This document shows, piece by piece, positions 8,438 to 16,470 of a DNA stretch of 64,000 nt (position 1 is the first letter of the stretch; every line of letters starts with the position of its first letter). Position numbers and translations under genes: made by a program. The notes under the pieces were generated by a model, which was not told the DNA's origin, did no database searches, and was given only the letters and a program-made list of their open reading frames with translations. This DNA comes from Anaerotignum faecicola (GTDB lineage: Bacteria > Bacillota > Clostridia > Lachnospirales > Anaerotignaceae). Where the stretch lies: NCBI RefSeq assembly GCF_003865035.1, contig NZ_BHVZ01000010.1, positions 62,001 through 126,000 on the forward strand. The letters are read 5' to 3'.

Positions 8438-9028
8438 ATGAAAAAGGTATTGTTTGTGGATTGTTGCATCCGCAGGGAGGCTTCCCGCTCCAAGGAGCTG
8501 GCGGAGTATTTTATCCAAAAATTAGAGGAAACGGGTGCGTATGAAATTGAGCGGCTGTGCCTGATGGATGAAAATTTATCTTATTTTTCCGATGGGTTCT
8601 TTTTGCAGAGAGAAGCCCTTCTGGCGGAGGGAAAATTCGACCATCCTCGTTTCCGCTATGCGCACCGGTTTGCGGCGGCGGATAAAATCGTGATTGCCGC
8701 GCCCTTCTGGGATTTAAGCTTTCCTGCGCTTTTGAAGGTGTATATCGAAAACCTCTGTGTGGACGGCATTACCTTTCATTCGGATGAAACAGGGCTGCAT
8801 GGGCTTTGTAAGGCAGACCACATGGTTTTCCTGACGGCAAGGGGCGGTATTTATACGGATTCCCCCATGGAGCAGGGCGCACGCTACTTGGAGCAGATGG
8901 CGGCGTTCTTCGGCATTGCAAAATTCGACTGCGTTGCCGCGGAGGGGCTGGATATCGGCGCATGGCCTGTTGTGGAGCTGATGGAGCAGGCAAAGGAGAA
9001 GGCGGCAGAGGTCGCAAAGGCATTTTAA
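8438..9028 (+). CDS. Flavodoxin-fold NAD(P)H oxidoreductase
   Basis: A 196-residue protein of the flavodoxin-like/azoreductase superfamily, expected to bind FMN and reduce quinones, azo compounds or similar acceptors with NAD(P)H. The N-terminal strand and phosphate loop KKVLFVDCCIRREASRSKELAEYF, the central AADKIVIAAPFWDLSFPALLKVYIE and the LTARGGIYTD loop are typical of the AzoR/MdaB type. I use ATG 8438, where homology begins and GGGGG precedes, rather than the in-frame ATG at 8360, which overlaps the promoter. It is monocistronic between a 17-spaced promoter and a terminator. The physiological substrate is unknown. Confidence 0.8.
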   Translation: MKKVLFVDCCIRREASRSKELAEYFIQKLEETGAYEIERLCLMDENLSYFSDGFFLQREALLAEGKFDHPRFRYAHRFAAADKIVIAAPFWDLSFPALLKVYIENLCVDGITFHSDETGLHGLCKADHMVFLTARGGIYTDSPMEQGARYLEQMAAFFGIAKFDCVAAEGLDIGAWPVVELMEQAKEKAAEVAKAF

Positions 9029-9039
9029 ATAAAAGAAAC

Positions 9040-9092
9040 ACGGTATGACATGGCTCTGATTCCGAAAGGGGTTTTCTGTGATACCGTTTTTT
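9040..9092 (+). terminator. Terminator before sbcD
   Basis: ACGGTAT (9040-9046) pairs with ATACCGT (9081-9087), followed by a T-run. The same fold also sits in the 5' region of sbcD. Confidence 0.75.
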
Positions 9093-9116
9093 ATTAGGAA
9101 GGATGCGGGAGGAACT

Positions 9117-10250
9117 ATGAAGCTATTTCATATCAGTGATTTGCATTTAGGCAAGCGGATATATGAATTTTCCATGCTGGAGGAGCAGAGGGAGCTGCTT
9201 TTGGAAATTCTGCGGAGCATAGACGAGGAACAGCCGCAGGCACTGCTCATCAGCGGTGATATTTACGATAAGCCTGTGCCGCCGACAGAGGCGGTGAAGC
9301 TGTTGGATGATTTTCTGACGGAAGTATCCAAACGAGGACTGCATACCTATCTGATTGCAGGCAACCATGATTCCGCACAGCGTCTGGAATTCGGCAAGGA
9401 AATTTTCGGCAGGGAAAGCATCCATATCAGCGGCAGCATTGGCGAGGGATTGGCGCATGTTACGGAAACGGATGAATATGGTACGGTGGAAATCTGGCTG
9501 CTTCCATTTTTCAAGCCGGCGCATGTGAACGCCCTGCTGCGCGAGGAGGAGGCTTCTTCCTATGCGGCGGCGGCAAAGCTTTTGTTGGAACGAGAGAAGA
9601 TTGATTTTTCCAAGCGAAACGTGATTCTGGTGCATCAGTTTGTGACGTGGAGAGGGGCGGCGGAGCGCAGTGATTCCGAAACGCTTTCCTTGGGCGGCGT
9701 GGATGAAATTGATGCAGGGCTGTTTTTTGATTTTGATTATGTTGCACTGGGGCATCTGCACAATCCGCAGAAGTTGGGAAGGGAAACGGTGCGCTATGCC
9801 GGCTCTCCCATGCCATATTCCTTTTCGGAAATCCGCAGGAAAAAGGGCATTACGGTTGTTGAACTCAAGGAAAAAGGTGTGGTTTCTCTGGATTTTATCC
9901 CACTGGAAACAAAGCGGCAGTTTCGGGAAATCAAGGGCCCGTTGGAGGAAATCCTTGCGGCAGGAAGGGAAACGGGCGGCTCGGAGGATTATATCCGCTG
10001 CATCCTGACGAACAGCGAAGCCCTGCTTGACCCTGTGGGACAGCTGCGGCGCATTTACCCGAATTTAATGACGCTGGAATTTGAACAGCAGGCAGCTTCG
10101 TTTTCCGATGAGGTGCTTTTGGATACAGAGACTGCCCGCCCGGAGGAATTGTTTGCGCGCTTTTTTGAAAGGCAGAACGAAAAGGAACTGGATGAAACGC
10201 AGAAAAAGCTATTGGAGTGCATCTGGAAGGGAACGGAGGAGAAGGCATGA
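9117..10250 (+). CDS. sbcD: Exonuclease SbcCD subunit D
   Basis: Mre11-type metallophosphatase nuclease that acts with SbcC on DNA hairpins and blocked double-strand ends. The phosphoesterase motifs are in order: MKLFHISDLHLGKR, LLISGDIYDKP, LIAGNHDSAQRL, NVILVHQF and VALGHLHNPQ, giving the full set of metal-binding Asp/His/Asn residues. It has 377 residues, a normal length. ATG 9117 is chosen because GGGAGGA precedes it and the family begins MKLFHISD; an upstream in-frame start at 9078 lies in the terminator stem. The last four bases overlap the start of sbcC (ATGA), so the subunits are translationally coupled. Confidence 0.95.
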   Translation: MKLFHISDLHLGKRIYEFSMLEEQRELLLEILRSIDEEQPQALLISGDIYDKPVPPTEAVKLLDDFLTEVSKRGLHTYLIAGNHDSAQRLEFGKEIFGRESIHISGSIGEGLAHVTETDEYGTVEIWLLPFFKPAHVNALLREEEASSYAAAAKLLLEREKIDFSKRNVILVHQFVTWRGAAERSDSETLSLGGVDEIDAGLFFDFDYVALGHLHNPQKLGRETVRYAGSPMPYSFSEIRRKKGITVVELKEKGVVSLDFIPLETKRQFREIKGPLEEILAAGRETGGSEDYIRCILTNSEALLDPVGQLRRIYPNLMTLEFEQQAASFSDEVLLDTETARPEELFARFFERQNEKELDETQKKLLECIWKGTEEKA

Positions 10251-13200
10251 AACCATTAGAATTGACGATTTCCGCCATTGGCCCCTTTGCGGAGCAAACG
10301 GAGATTTCCTTTGAACGGCTGGGAAAGCAGGGGCTTTTTCTCATCAGCGGCGACACAGGCGCAGGGAAAACTACGCTCTTTGATGCCATCTGCTTTGCGC
10401 TGTTCGGTGAGGCGAGCGGCTCGAACCGTGGCGTGGACAGTATGCGGAGCGATTTTGCGAAGCCGCAGACCAAAAGCTTTGTGTCGCTGACGTTTTCCCA
10501 TCAGGGCAGACAGTACCGCGTGGTGCGCAACCCTGCGTATCAGCGACCCAAGCTGCGCGGCGAGGGCATGACGGCGGAGAGTGCGGATGCGGCGTTGTAT
10601 CAGGAATCGGGCGCGGAGCGGGCAACACTTGCGACCGGATTTACGCCTGTGAAAAACGAGATTGAAACGATTTTGGGCGTGGATGCAAAGCAGTTCAAGC
10701 AGATTTCCATGATTGCGCAGGGGGAATTTCTGAAGCTGCTTTATGCGGACAGCACAGAGCGCGGCAATATTTTCCGCAGGGTGTTCCATACCGACCTCTA
10801 TGCCGCCTTTCAGAAACGGCTGAAGGATGCGGAGCGAGAAAAACGCATTGCCTTGGAGGACAGCGAAAAGCAGCTGTTGAGACATTTCAGCGAAATGACG
10901 GGGGAAGCCTTGAAAAAGGAAGCACTTTTCGACGGGGAGGAGCTGCTTTCCGTGCAGGAAAAACGCTTGCAGGAAATGGAGCGGAGCCTACAGGAAACAG
11001 ACGAAGCCCTGACAACACAGCAAAAACGTCTTAGCGAGCTGGAGCATGCCATCAGCGAAGGCGCGGAAACGGAGCAGCTTTTTGCGAAGGCGGCGGCAGC
11101 ACGGCGGCTTTTGGAAACGCAGGCGGCACTTCTGCCCGAAAAACAGGCAGAAACGGCAAGGCTGAGAAAGCAGCGAGATGCGCTTGATTTTGTTTTCCCC
11201 TTGGAGCAGGCTTGGAAAACGGCGGAAAAAATGCGGGTAAACCGGCAGAGAGGTGCCATCGAAAACGCGGAAAAGGAGAAGCAAGCGGAGGAAATACTTG
11301 CCCGTTTACAGGCGGAAAGGCTGCTTCTGGATGCAGAAAAGCCACAGCTTGAGGAAAAACGAAGTCTTTTGCGCAGATTGAAGGCAGACGAAGAACGGGT
11401 TTGGCAGAGGGAAAAAACAAAGCAGGAGACAGAGCGGCTTGCTGCGGAGAAAAGCGCGGCAGAAGCCGAGATGCAGGCGTTGCAGGAACGGCTCACGGCG
11501 CAGGAAACGGCACAGCAGGAATGGCAGGCGATGCTTTTTATGCAGGAAAAGCTGCTGTTGGAGAAGAAAGCACAGGAGCAGACGATTACCCGAAAAAAAG
11601 AATTTATCGAAAGCATCGAAACACTTCTGCAACAGAAAACAGATATCTCCAAAAAGGAAAGGGATTTGCAGGGCATGCAGAAGAAATACCTCGCGTCGGA
11701 GGAGGCATGGCAGGCGGCGAAGGCAGCGGCAACGCAGGCGGAAACGCTTTATCTGCGCGAACAGGCAGGCTTTCTAGCGGAAAACCTCACGGAGGGGATG
11801 GCTTGCCCTGTCTGCGGCGCAACGCACCATCCCCATAAGGCGGCGCTGACGGAAAATGCCATTACGCAGGCGGAATGGCAGGAGAAAAAGGCGCAGGAGG
11901 AAACGGCAGGCGCGGCTCTGCGAAGGGCATCCGAGCAGGCGAAGGTTGCAGGGGAAAAGCTGCTCCTGGCGCAGGAAGCGTTCCGCACAGGCTGTGAAAG
12001 GCTGGGGACAGCTGCGGAGGGGCTTTATGCGGAAAAGGAAACGGCAGAAGTCGCATTCAAGCAGGAAATAGCACTGCTGGCAGAGAAGCAAAGGAGGATA
12101 GACGAAGCAGAAGCCCTGCGCCCCGAAAAGGAAGGCTTGCAGGAACGCATTGCGAAAAGCCAAGCCGCCTTGGCAGCATTGCAGAAAAGGGCGGAGGAAA
12201 CGAACACCGCTTTGCGGCAGAAGCAGGGCGAATATAGCCTGTTGCAGGCGCAACTTGGAAATTTGACTGCCGCAGTGCTGACAGAGAAATGCGCCGCTTT
12301 GCAGAAGGAAATTTCTCTTGCGGAGAAAAAGGAATTCGACTTGCAGGAGACTTTGCAGCAGACACGAGAGAAAAAGGAGCGTTTTCTTGCCCTGCGCAAG
12401 CAGGCAGAGCAGGAGAGCCAAGCCGCCGCAAAGACGGAGCAGGGAGCGGAAGCAGAATTTTTTGCCGTTTTGCGGGAAAAGAGCTTTGCAAATCAGACAG
12501 AATATGAAGCATATCTCACAGAGCGCACGGTATTGGAGTGTGCGGAGGAAGAAAACAGACAGTTTTTCGCAGCTTTGGAAAAGCAGAAGCAACTGGCAGA
12601 AATGCTTGCGGAGAGCTGTGCGAAAAAGGAGCGGAAGGATGTTTCCGCTTTGGAGGAGGAGCGAAAAACGCTTTTGACGGAACGCGCGGCGAAAAAGCAG
12701 ATGGCAGATGAAACAAGAAAACAGGCTGCTGTTCTGGCAAATTTCCTGCAAAATGCAAGGAAGGAATGGCAGGAGAGGATGCACGCTGCGGCGGCGTATC
12801 TCCCGATTCGGGAGCTTTCTCGCACTGCCAACGGGGAATTGCCCGGTAAGGAGAAAATCGCCTTTGAACAATTTGTGCAGGGGGTTTATTTCCGAAGGAT
12901 TTTGCAGGCGGCAAATCTGCGTTTGCAGGATATGACAGAGGGCAGATATCTTTTGCTGCACGCAGAGAAGGCGATGAATAAACGCTCGCAGGCGGGCTTG
13001 GAGCTGGAGGTGTTGGACCATTATACGGGCAAAAGCCGCTCGGTGCGTTCACTTTCGGGTGGGGAAGCGTTTAAGGCTTCGCTTTCCTTGGCATTGGGGC
13101 TTTCCGATGTGATTCAGGCGCACGCAGGCGGTGTCCGTGTGGATGCGATGTTCATTGATGAGGGCTTCGGCTCTCTGGATGAGCAGTCAAGGGAGCAGGC

Positions 13201-13342
13201 GGTGCAGGTGCTGCAAAGGCTTTCTTATGGGAATCGTCTGGTGGGAATTATTTCCCATGTTTCCGAACTGAAGGAAAGCATTGATAAGAAGATTATCGTG
13301 AAAAAGGGCAGTGCCGGCAGCAGCATTGCATGGCAGGAATAA
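10247..13342 (+). CDS. sbcC: Exonuclease SbcCD subunit C
   Basis: Rad50/SMC-type ATPase of 1031 residues, partner of SbcD. The N-terminal Walker A reads GDTGAGKTTLFDAICF; long coiled coils rich in Glu, Gln, Lys and Ala occupy about residues 180-830; the zinc hook CPVC sits in the middle (Cys520 and Cys523); the C-terminal ABC signature is LSGGEAFKASLSLALGLSDV and Walker B with the catalytic glutamate is AMFIDEGFGSLDE. The protein should dimerise through the zinc hook and bind SbcD near the heads. It starts inside the sbcD stop and ends just before a strong bidirectional terminator. Confidence 0.95.
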   Translation: MKPLELTISAIGPFAEQTEISFERLGKQGLFLISGDTGAGKTTLFDAICFALFGEASGSNRGVDSMRSDFAKPQTKSFVSLTFSHQGRQYRVVRNPAYQRPKLRGEGMTAESADAALYQESGAERATLATGFTPVKNEIETILGVDAKQFKQISMIAQGEFLKLLYADSTERGNIFRRVFHTDLYAAFQKRLKDAEREKRIALEDSEKQLLRHFSEMTGEALKKEALFDGEELLSVQEKRLQEMERSLQETDEALTTQQKRLSELEHAISEGAETEQLFAKAAAARRLLETQAALLPEKQAETARLRKQRDALDFVFPLEQAWKTAEKMRVNRQRGAIENAEKEKQAEEILARLQAERLLLDAEKPQLEEKRSLLRRLKADEERVWQREKTKQETERLAAEKSAAEAEMQALQERLTAQETAQQEWQAMLFMQEKLLLEKKAQEQTITRKKEFIESIETLLQQKTDISKKERDLQGMQKKYLASEEAWQAAKAAATQAETLYLREQAGFLAENLTEGMACPVCGATHHPHKAALTENAITQAEWQEKKAQEETAGAALRRASEQAKVAGEKLLLAQEAFRTGCERLGTAAEGLYAEKETAEVAFKQEIALLAEKQRRIDEAEALRPEKEGLQERIAKSQAALAALQKRAEETNTALRQKQGEYSLLQAQLGNLTAAVLTEKCAALQKEISLAEKKEFDLQETLQQTREKKERFLALRKQAEQESQAAAKTEQGAEAEFFAVLREKSFANQTEYEAYLTERTVLECAEEENRQFFAALEKQKQLAEMLAESCAKKERKDVSALEEERKTLLTERAAKKQMADETRKQAAVLANFLQNARKEWQERMHAAAAYLPIRELSRTANGELPGKEKIAFEQFVQGVYFRRILQAANLRLQDMTEGRYLLLHAEKAMNKRSQAGLELEVLDHYTGKSRSVRSLSGGEAFKASLSLALGLSDVIQAHAGGVRVDAMFIDEGFGSLDEQSREQAVQVLQRLSYGNRLVGIISHVSELKESIDKKIIVKKGSAGSSIAWQE

Positions 13343-13361
13343 AAAAGAAATAAGGAAATAA

Positions 13362-13410
13362 AAAACCTCTTTCCTCAAAGCGTATGAAAATGCTAAGGGA
13401 AAGAGGTTTT
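13362..13410. terminator. Bidirectional terminator at the ancestral sbcC/yebC junction
   Basis: AAAACCTCTTTCC pairs with GGGAAAGAGGTTTT across a 20-base loop, with A-runs before and Ts after. It ends sbcC on the plus strand; before the element inserted it would also have ended yebC from the other side. Confidence 0.85.
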
Positions 13411-13424
13411 ATTATTATCAGAAA

Positions 13425-13512
13425 AAATTATTCATCCCAGTTATGGTAGGTATTCTGAACATCATCGTCATCGTCGAGCATTTCCAGAAGCTTATTCATC
13501 TTCTTGATATCC
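13425..13512 (-). repeat. Left attachment site: displaced 3' end of yebC
   Basis: 88 bases identical to 22453-22540. Read on the minus strand they are the last 27 codons and the stop of yebC, here detached from the gene body. This marks the left boundary of an integrated element. The crossover lies somewhere inside the 88 bases; the exact core cannot be told because both copies are identical. Confidence 0.93.
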
Positions 13513-13606
13513 AGAAAACCTTGATAAATCAATGGTTTCAGAGCTTTTTCAGAACCTAAATTTTTTCTTCAATTATGACATGCAACAGCAAATACATTGA
13601 ACATAT

Positions 13607-13641
13607 ATCATCACTGAAATTGTACAAAAATCATCACTGAA
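13607..13641 (+). repeat. 12-bp direct repeats near the left end
   Basis: ATCATCACTGAA occurs at 13607-13618 and again at 13630-13641, 23 bases apart, about 100 bases inside the left att copy. Position and spacing suit integrase arm-type or excisionase sites, but this is inference. The rest of 13513-13751 is AT-rich and holds no gene. Confidence 0.5.
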
Positions 13642-13751
13642 TGTCAAGAAAAGACTATATTTTTTATTTTTTATTGCATTTTTATATAGTAAAATACATA
13701 GGGTAAAAGAGAAACAGGTAGAGATGTTTATTCACTCATAATTTATTGAAA

Positions 13752-13782
13752 CAAAAAAATACCTTAATTCAAGGTATTTTTT
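13752..13782. terminator. Terminator of the zinc-ribbon gene
   Basis: AAAAAAATACCTT, a 5-base loop and AAGGTATTTTTT form a perfect A/T-flanked hairpin just downstream of the minus-strand zinc-ribbon gene. Confidence 0.8.
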
Positions 13783-13793
13783 ATCCCTCCCCA

Positions 13794-14225
13794 TCACCTT
13801 TTAGGTTTCCAAGTATAACCGCAATTAGAACATCTATTTACAGTTTTACTTGCACCAATAAAACCCCACAGATAGTTTACTCCCCTTGCCCCTGTGGAGA
13901 TTGCCGTAGAGCCGCATTTGGGACAACGTGGTTGGTTGGATTGGGATTTTTGAAGACTGATTTGTTGTTCAATTTGATTGATTTTCAGTTGATATTCAAT
14001 AATGTCATTTTCTTGCAAGTCAACCATAGATTGCAGAAATTTTTTATCTCTTGATACTTGTTTTAACATATCTATTTCGTATAAAGGTATATTGATTTTG
14101 TTATGAAAAATTATGCAGTTATCAGATATACATTTTTCACATTTGTCAAAGTACATGTCTGTTAACCTACCAATGTGCTTACAGTCAATGCAATAGTAAA
14201 ATCCAGTATTTCTATTTTCTGACAT
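13794..14225 (-). CDS. Phage-type zinc-ribbon protein
   Basis: A 143-residue protein with two Cys4 sites. The N-terminal half has CIDCKH and CEKC pairs; the C-terminal half has CPKCGST...NRCSNCGYTWKPKR, a zinc ribbon I know from small proteins encoded near tail genes in Firmicutes prophages. A coiled stretch (about residues 60-95, rich in Gln/Ile/Leu) joins them. I start at 14225 (MSENRN), where GGGGGAG lies five bases before; the longer frame to 14258 has no ribosome site. It is convergent with the tape-measure fragment's direction of travel only in position, and may be a relic of the same phage. Function unknown. Confidence 0.65.
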   Translation of the reverse strand: MSENRNTGFYYCIDCKHIGRLTDMYFDKCEKCISDNCIIFHNKINIPLYEIDMLKQVSRDKKFLQSMVDLQENDIIEYQLKINQIEQQISLQKSQSNQPRCPKCGSTAISTGARGVNYLWGFIGASKTVNRCSNCGYTWKPKR

Positions 14226-14247
14226 AATATCTCCCCCGTTTGTGTAA

Positions 14248-14928
14248 AAATATTCCAAGTATTTCTATTTAAGTATATCATTCAATATAAGCGTTGTAAA
14301 CAGTGATAAAAATGGGAAATTAAGTATCCCTTTATTTGATATGCTTCGCACTACGGGTGAAGGAAATCCTACCGTTGGACAAGGAACTGAAAGATTTATT
14401 CAAGCTATTCGCTCTGCAAGCGAAAAAGACTTAATGGGCAAATTGAATATCGGGAAATTGGCAAAAGGCATTGGTGAAGTAGATGCCAGAGCCGTAGAAG
14501 CTGCCAAACATATGCAACAGACATCTGGCAGCATAGAAGATTTTAACAAGACGGTTGGTGCAGCAGGTACTGCCAGTCAGGAATTCGGTGAAGCCGTAAA
14601 AAGTGCAGTTATCAACATGGGTGCTATGCTTTTAGTCATGGTAGCCATCAAAGGTGCTATGTGGATATTCGACAAACTGAATGTCACCACAGAAGAACAG
14701 CAGGAAATTGTTGATGACCTGACAGAAAAGGTTAAAGGGCTAAAGGATGAGTATAACGAACTATATGGTAGAAATGACCTAACAGAAGCAGAAAAACAGA
14801 AGTTAGATTATCTGCAACGTCAGCTTACTGTTAACGAACAGATTCTAAAGCAGGAACAGAAAAAGCTGGGAACAGTAATATTTCTAATTGGACAATTTGT
14901 CCCTTTTGAATTTTCAAAGTTAGCATAA
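14248..14928 (+). pseudogene. Fragment of a phage tail tape-measure gene
   Basis: The open frame after a stop at 14245-14247 reads NSDKNGKLSIPLFDMLRTTG before any plausible start, then GNPTVGQGTERFIQAI, a helical amphipathic region, one hydrophobic helix (VINMGAMLLVMVAIKGAMWIF) and heptad-like coiled coil. This is how tape-measure proteins look, but they run 600 to over 1500 residues; only about 200 remain. Homology-like sequence starts before the first ATG (14341) and stops abruptly around 14876, after which the frame continues with an unrelated tail. No ribosome site precedes it. It is a relic cut at both ends. Confidence 0.7.
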
Positions 14929-14952
14929 ATTTGCATGTACAATAAAAAATAC

Positions 14953-14981
14953 TTGACGAATACAAGAGAAGCACTTATACT
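14953..14981 (+). promoter_or_regulatory. Strong promoter facing a non-coding tract
   Basis: TTGACG (14953-14958) and TATACT (14976-14981) are 17 bases apart, near consensus. No open frame of any size follows for 450 bases, so the product is probably an RNA. Confidence 0.75.
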
Positions 14982-14987
14982 ACAGCT

Positions 14988-15066
14988 GTGGCTAATGGAC
15001 AAGTGTGTTTTTATAGATGCTTACCGAAGCTATCACTTGAGCTTGTCTTGGGTGCTTCAATTTTTT
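14988..15066 (+). ncRNA. Candidate small RNA or attenuated leader
   Basis: From the expected start of the promoter at 14953 the transcript would end after about 80 bases at GAAGC (15026-15030) paired with GCTTC (15054-15058), followed by AA and six Ts. Inside that stem an alternative pair AAGCT/AGCTT, and an upstream CAAGTG that can pair with CACTTG, could compete with the terminator, so read-through control is possible. No match to a family I can name; an inference from promoter plus folding only. Confidence 0.35.
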
Positions 15067-15148
15067 GAAAGATATATTTCAACGTGTCACTTTCATGTGC
15101 TTTTCTAATAGGGGACAATGCCTTTCATGGTAAATGATTTTCACATCA

Positions 15149-15245
15149 ACCCTTGCGGACGTTGAAAGAAACTTTCCGCTTTGTGTTTCGTCAAGGGTGT
15201 CATACAGTTTTAATTACAGATACCTTCTTGTATAACAAGTGTATC
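15149..15245 (+). other. Two stem-loops in the non-coding tract
   Basis: CCCTT...GACG (15150-15161) pairs with CGTCAAGGG (15189-15197), with an inner GAAAG/CTTTC hairpin. Then GATAC-CTTGT (from 15219) pairs with ACAAG-GTATC (to 15245) over a 3-base loop. They could be RNA structures or single-strand DNA hairpins; no coding sequence is present from 14929 to 15436. Confidence 0.45.
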
Positions 15246-15254
15246 TATTGTTGC

Positions 15255-15327
15255 ACGAAGCAGTAAGCTGTCTGTGAATTGCCGTAGATATATGGTGGTG
15301 TACGAAGCAGTAATTTGTCTGTGGATT
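15255..15327 (+). repeat. 26-bp imperfect direct repeat
   Basis: ACGAAGCAGTAAGCTGTCTG plus six bases (15255-15280) recurs at 15302-15327 with three mismatches, 47 bases apart. It sits between the stem-loops and the promoter of the HTH gene. Possible protein-binding or recombination sites. Confidence 0.6.
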
Positions 15328-15386
15328 CCATTCATCAGAGGTTGCCAACCTTGACAATTAAAGAATGATATCCCTGTTATAGCATA

Positions 15387-15433
15387 TTGATATTCATAAC
15401 GATTTCGTATATAATCACATATAGAATCGTTAT
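15387..15433 (+). promoter_or_regulatory. Promoter and operator of the element HTH gene
   Basis: TTGATA (15387-15392) and TATAAT (15410-15415) are 17 bases apart. The perfect inverted repeat ATAACGATT (15396-15404) and AATCGTTAT (15425-15433) brackets the -10, as expected for an autorepressor operator. Confidence 0.75.
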
Positions 15434-15457
15434 TTTTTGATTGCGGAGGTGATTATC

Positions 15458-15667
15458 ATAACACTACAACAAAAAGTTAAGGTTGCCTGTGCTATGGCTG
15501 GAATTAGTTTGACAGAATTAGCAGCCAGAATGGGAACTTCACAACCAAATCTTTCTAAAAGGCTACGGGTAGGCAGATTTACAAAGGAAGAACTAGAAGA
15601 AATGGCAACATATTTAGGATGTGAATACATTTCATTTTTTCAATTTAAAGACGGAACGAAGATTTAA
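15458..15667 (+). CDS. Small HTH regulator with a non-standard start codon
   Basis: Cro/CI-type helix-turn-helix protein of 69 residues: QQKVKVACAMAGISLTELAA (helices 1-2) and RMGTSQPNLSKRLRVGRFTK (turn, recognition helix) followed by EELEEMATYLGCEYISFF. This compact family is common on Clostridial mobile elements and usually starts MTLQQK. Here the family start position is ATA (15458-15460), preceded by a near-perfect GGAGGTGAT at 15445-15453; no ATG, GTG or TTG lies at a usable distance. A TTG at 15437 is in frame but upstream of the ribosome site. Either a rare ATA/ATT start is used or the start was lost by mutation. Likely represses its own promoter and perhaps the next one. Confidence 0.7.
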   Translation: MTLQQKVKVACAMAGISLTELAARMGTSQPNLSKRLRVGRFTKEELEEMATYLGCEYISFFQFKDGTKI

Positions 15668-15690
15668 TAATTTATACTGAACGCGAAATG

Positions 15691-15716
15691 CACAAGAATT
15701 TTTCTTGTGTTTTTTA
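15691..15716 (+). terminator. Terminator of the HTH gene
   Basis: CACAAGAA pairs with TTCTTGTG over a 3-base loop, followed by TTTTTTA. Confidence 0.8.
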
Positions 15717-15728
15717 TTACTCATGGAA

Positions 15729-15821
15729 ATAACTAAAAAGTTATAATAAATTCGATTATAGTATTGATATAACCAAATAGTTATGATATAATGCTTTTGA
15801 AATTCATAATCAAAAAGTTAT
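15729..15821 (+). promoter_or_regulatory. Promoter with three copies of one operator
   Basis: TTGATA (15764-15769) and TATAAT (15787-15792) are 17 bases apart. The 16-mer ATAACTAAAAAGTTAT (15729-15744), ATAACCAAATAGTTAT (15769-15784, filling the spacer) and ATAATCAAAAAGTTAT (15806-15821) share the form ATAAY-N6-GTTAT and lie 40 and 37 bases apart, upstream of, inside and downstream of the promoter. This is a strongly repressed-looking control region for the 86-aa/AbrB genes. Confidence 0.8.
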
Positions 15822-15857
15822 ATATTATATCTCAAATGTATAAGGAGTGTTGGAAGT

Positions 15858-16118
15858 ATGGCAGGAATTAAAAAAGCATTAGAAGTACCAGAGATGCCAG
15901 TAGGCAGATTGAAGCAGGAGTTAAAGATTGGTGCAGCCGTTACCGTATCAAAATACTCTCTTCTAAAAGATTATACATATATTCAGCGTGAGAAACGCAG
16001 CGGAACGGTAGCGGTACTGTCAAGATATATTGTTGTATTAGACTTTGGATGCTATCAAGAGTGTTTCCGCTACACGCAGTTTTTTGAATGTGGCGGTGAC
16101 AGATTAAGACTGCAATAA
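15858..16118 (+). CDS. 86-residue protein of unknown function
   Basis: Not recognised. A basic, mostly beta-type small protein: MAGIKKALEVPEMPVGRLKQ, then KIGAAVTVSKYSLLKDYTYI and AVLSRYIVVLDFGCYQECFR. It lacks a signal peptide, membrane segment or metal motif; the strand-rich centre suggests a small barrel, but this is a guess. TAAGGAG precedes the ATG at 15858. It is the first gene behind the triple operator and is followed 22 bases later by the AbrB-like gene, so the two form a short operon in the element's control region. Confidence 0.6.
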   Translation: MAGIKKALEVPEMPVGRLKQELKIGAAVTVSKYSLLKDYTYIQREKRSGTVAVLSRYIVVLDFGCYQECFRYTQFFECGGDRLRLQ

Positions 16119-16140
16119 AAGGAAAGGGAGAGTGCAGAAC

Positions 16141-16428
16141 ATGAAAACAAATGGATTTTTTCACAGCAACGATACTACAACAGGTATAACCAGAGTAATA
16201 GACGAACTTGGAAGGCTTGTTATCCCAGCTGAGGTTCGGAAAGAGTTAGGAATGTTTCCTAAGGAAGTTTGTAAAATAATTCCGTATGAAAACGGTATTT
16301 TCGTGCAAGTTTTTCATTCTGGTTTAAAACTTGAGTTAAAAAAACTAATTGATAAATATGATATGAATTTCTCTGACCCAACTATTATTGAAAGATTAAA
16401 GGGAATTTATGAAGAAATGACAGTTTAA
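16141..16428 (+). CDS. AbrB/SpoVT-type transition regulator
   Basis: A 95-residue DNA-binding protein. The swapped-hairpin AbrB domain is clear at about residues 14-45: TGITRVIDELGRLVIPAEVR followed by KELGMFPKEVCKIIPYENG. The remaining 40 residues are a helical dimerisation-type tail. I use ATG 16141, eight bases after AAGGGAGAG; the GTG at 16132 lies too close to that site. In an element such a protein may control its own genes or interfere with host AbrB/SpoVT-type control; which one cannot be seen from sequence. Confidence 0.8.
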   Translation: MKTNGFFHSNDTTTGITRVIDELGRLVIPAEVRKELGMFPKEVCKIIPYENGIFVQVFHSGLKLELKKLIDKYDMNFSDPTIIERLKGIYEEMTV

Positions 16429-16470
16429 AAAATATTTTGTTCCTTAGACAGCATTATTACTAGGGAAATA

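Noticed and set aside
15437..15457. TTG at 15437 as start of the element HTH protein
   Set aside because: The ribosome site lies downstream of it and nothing like one lies upstream; the extra residues are outside the family.
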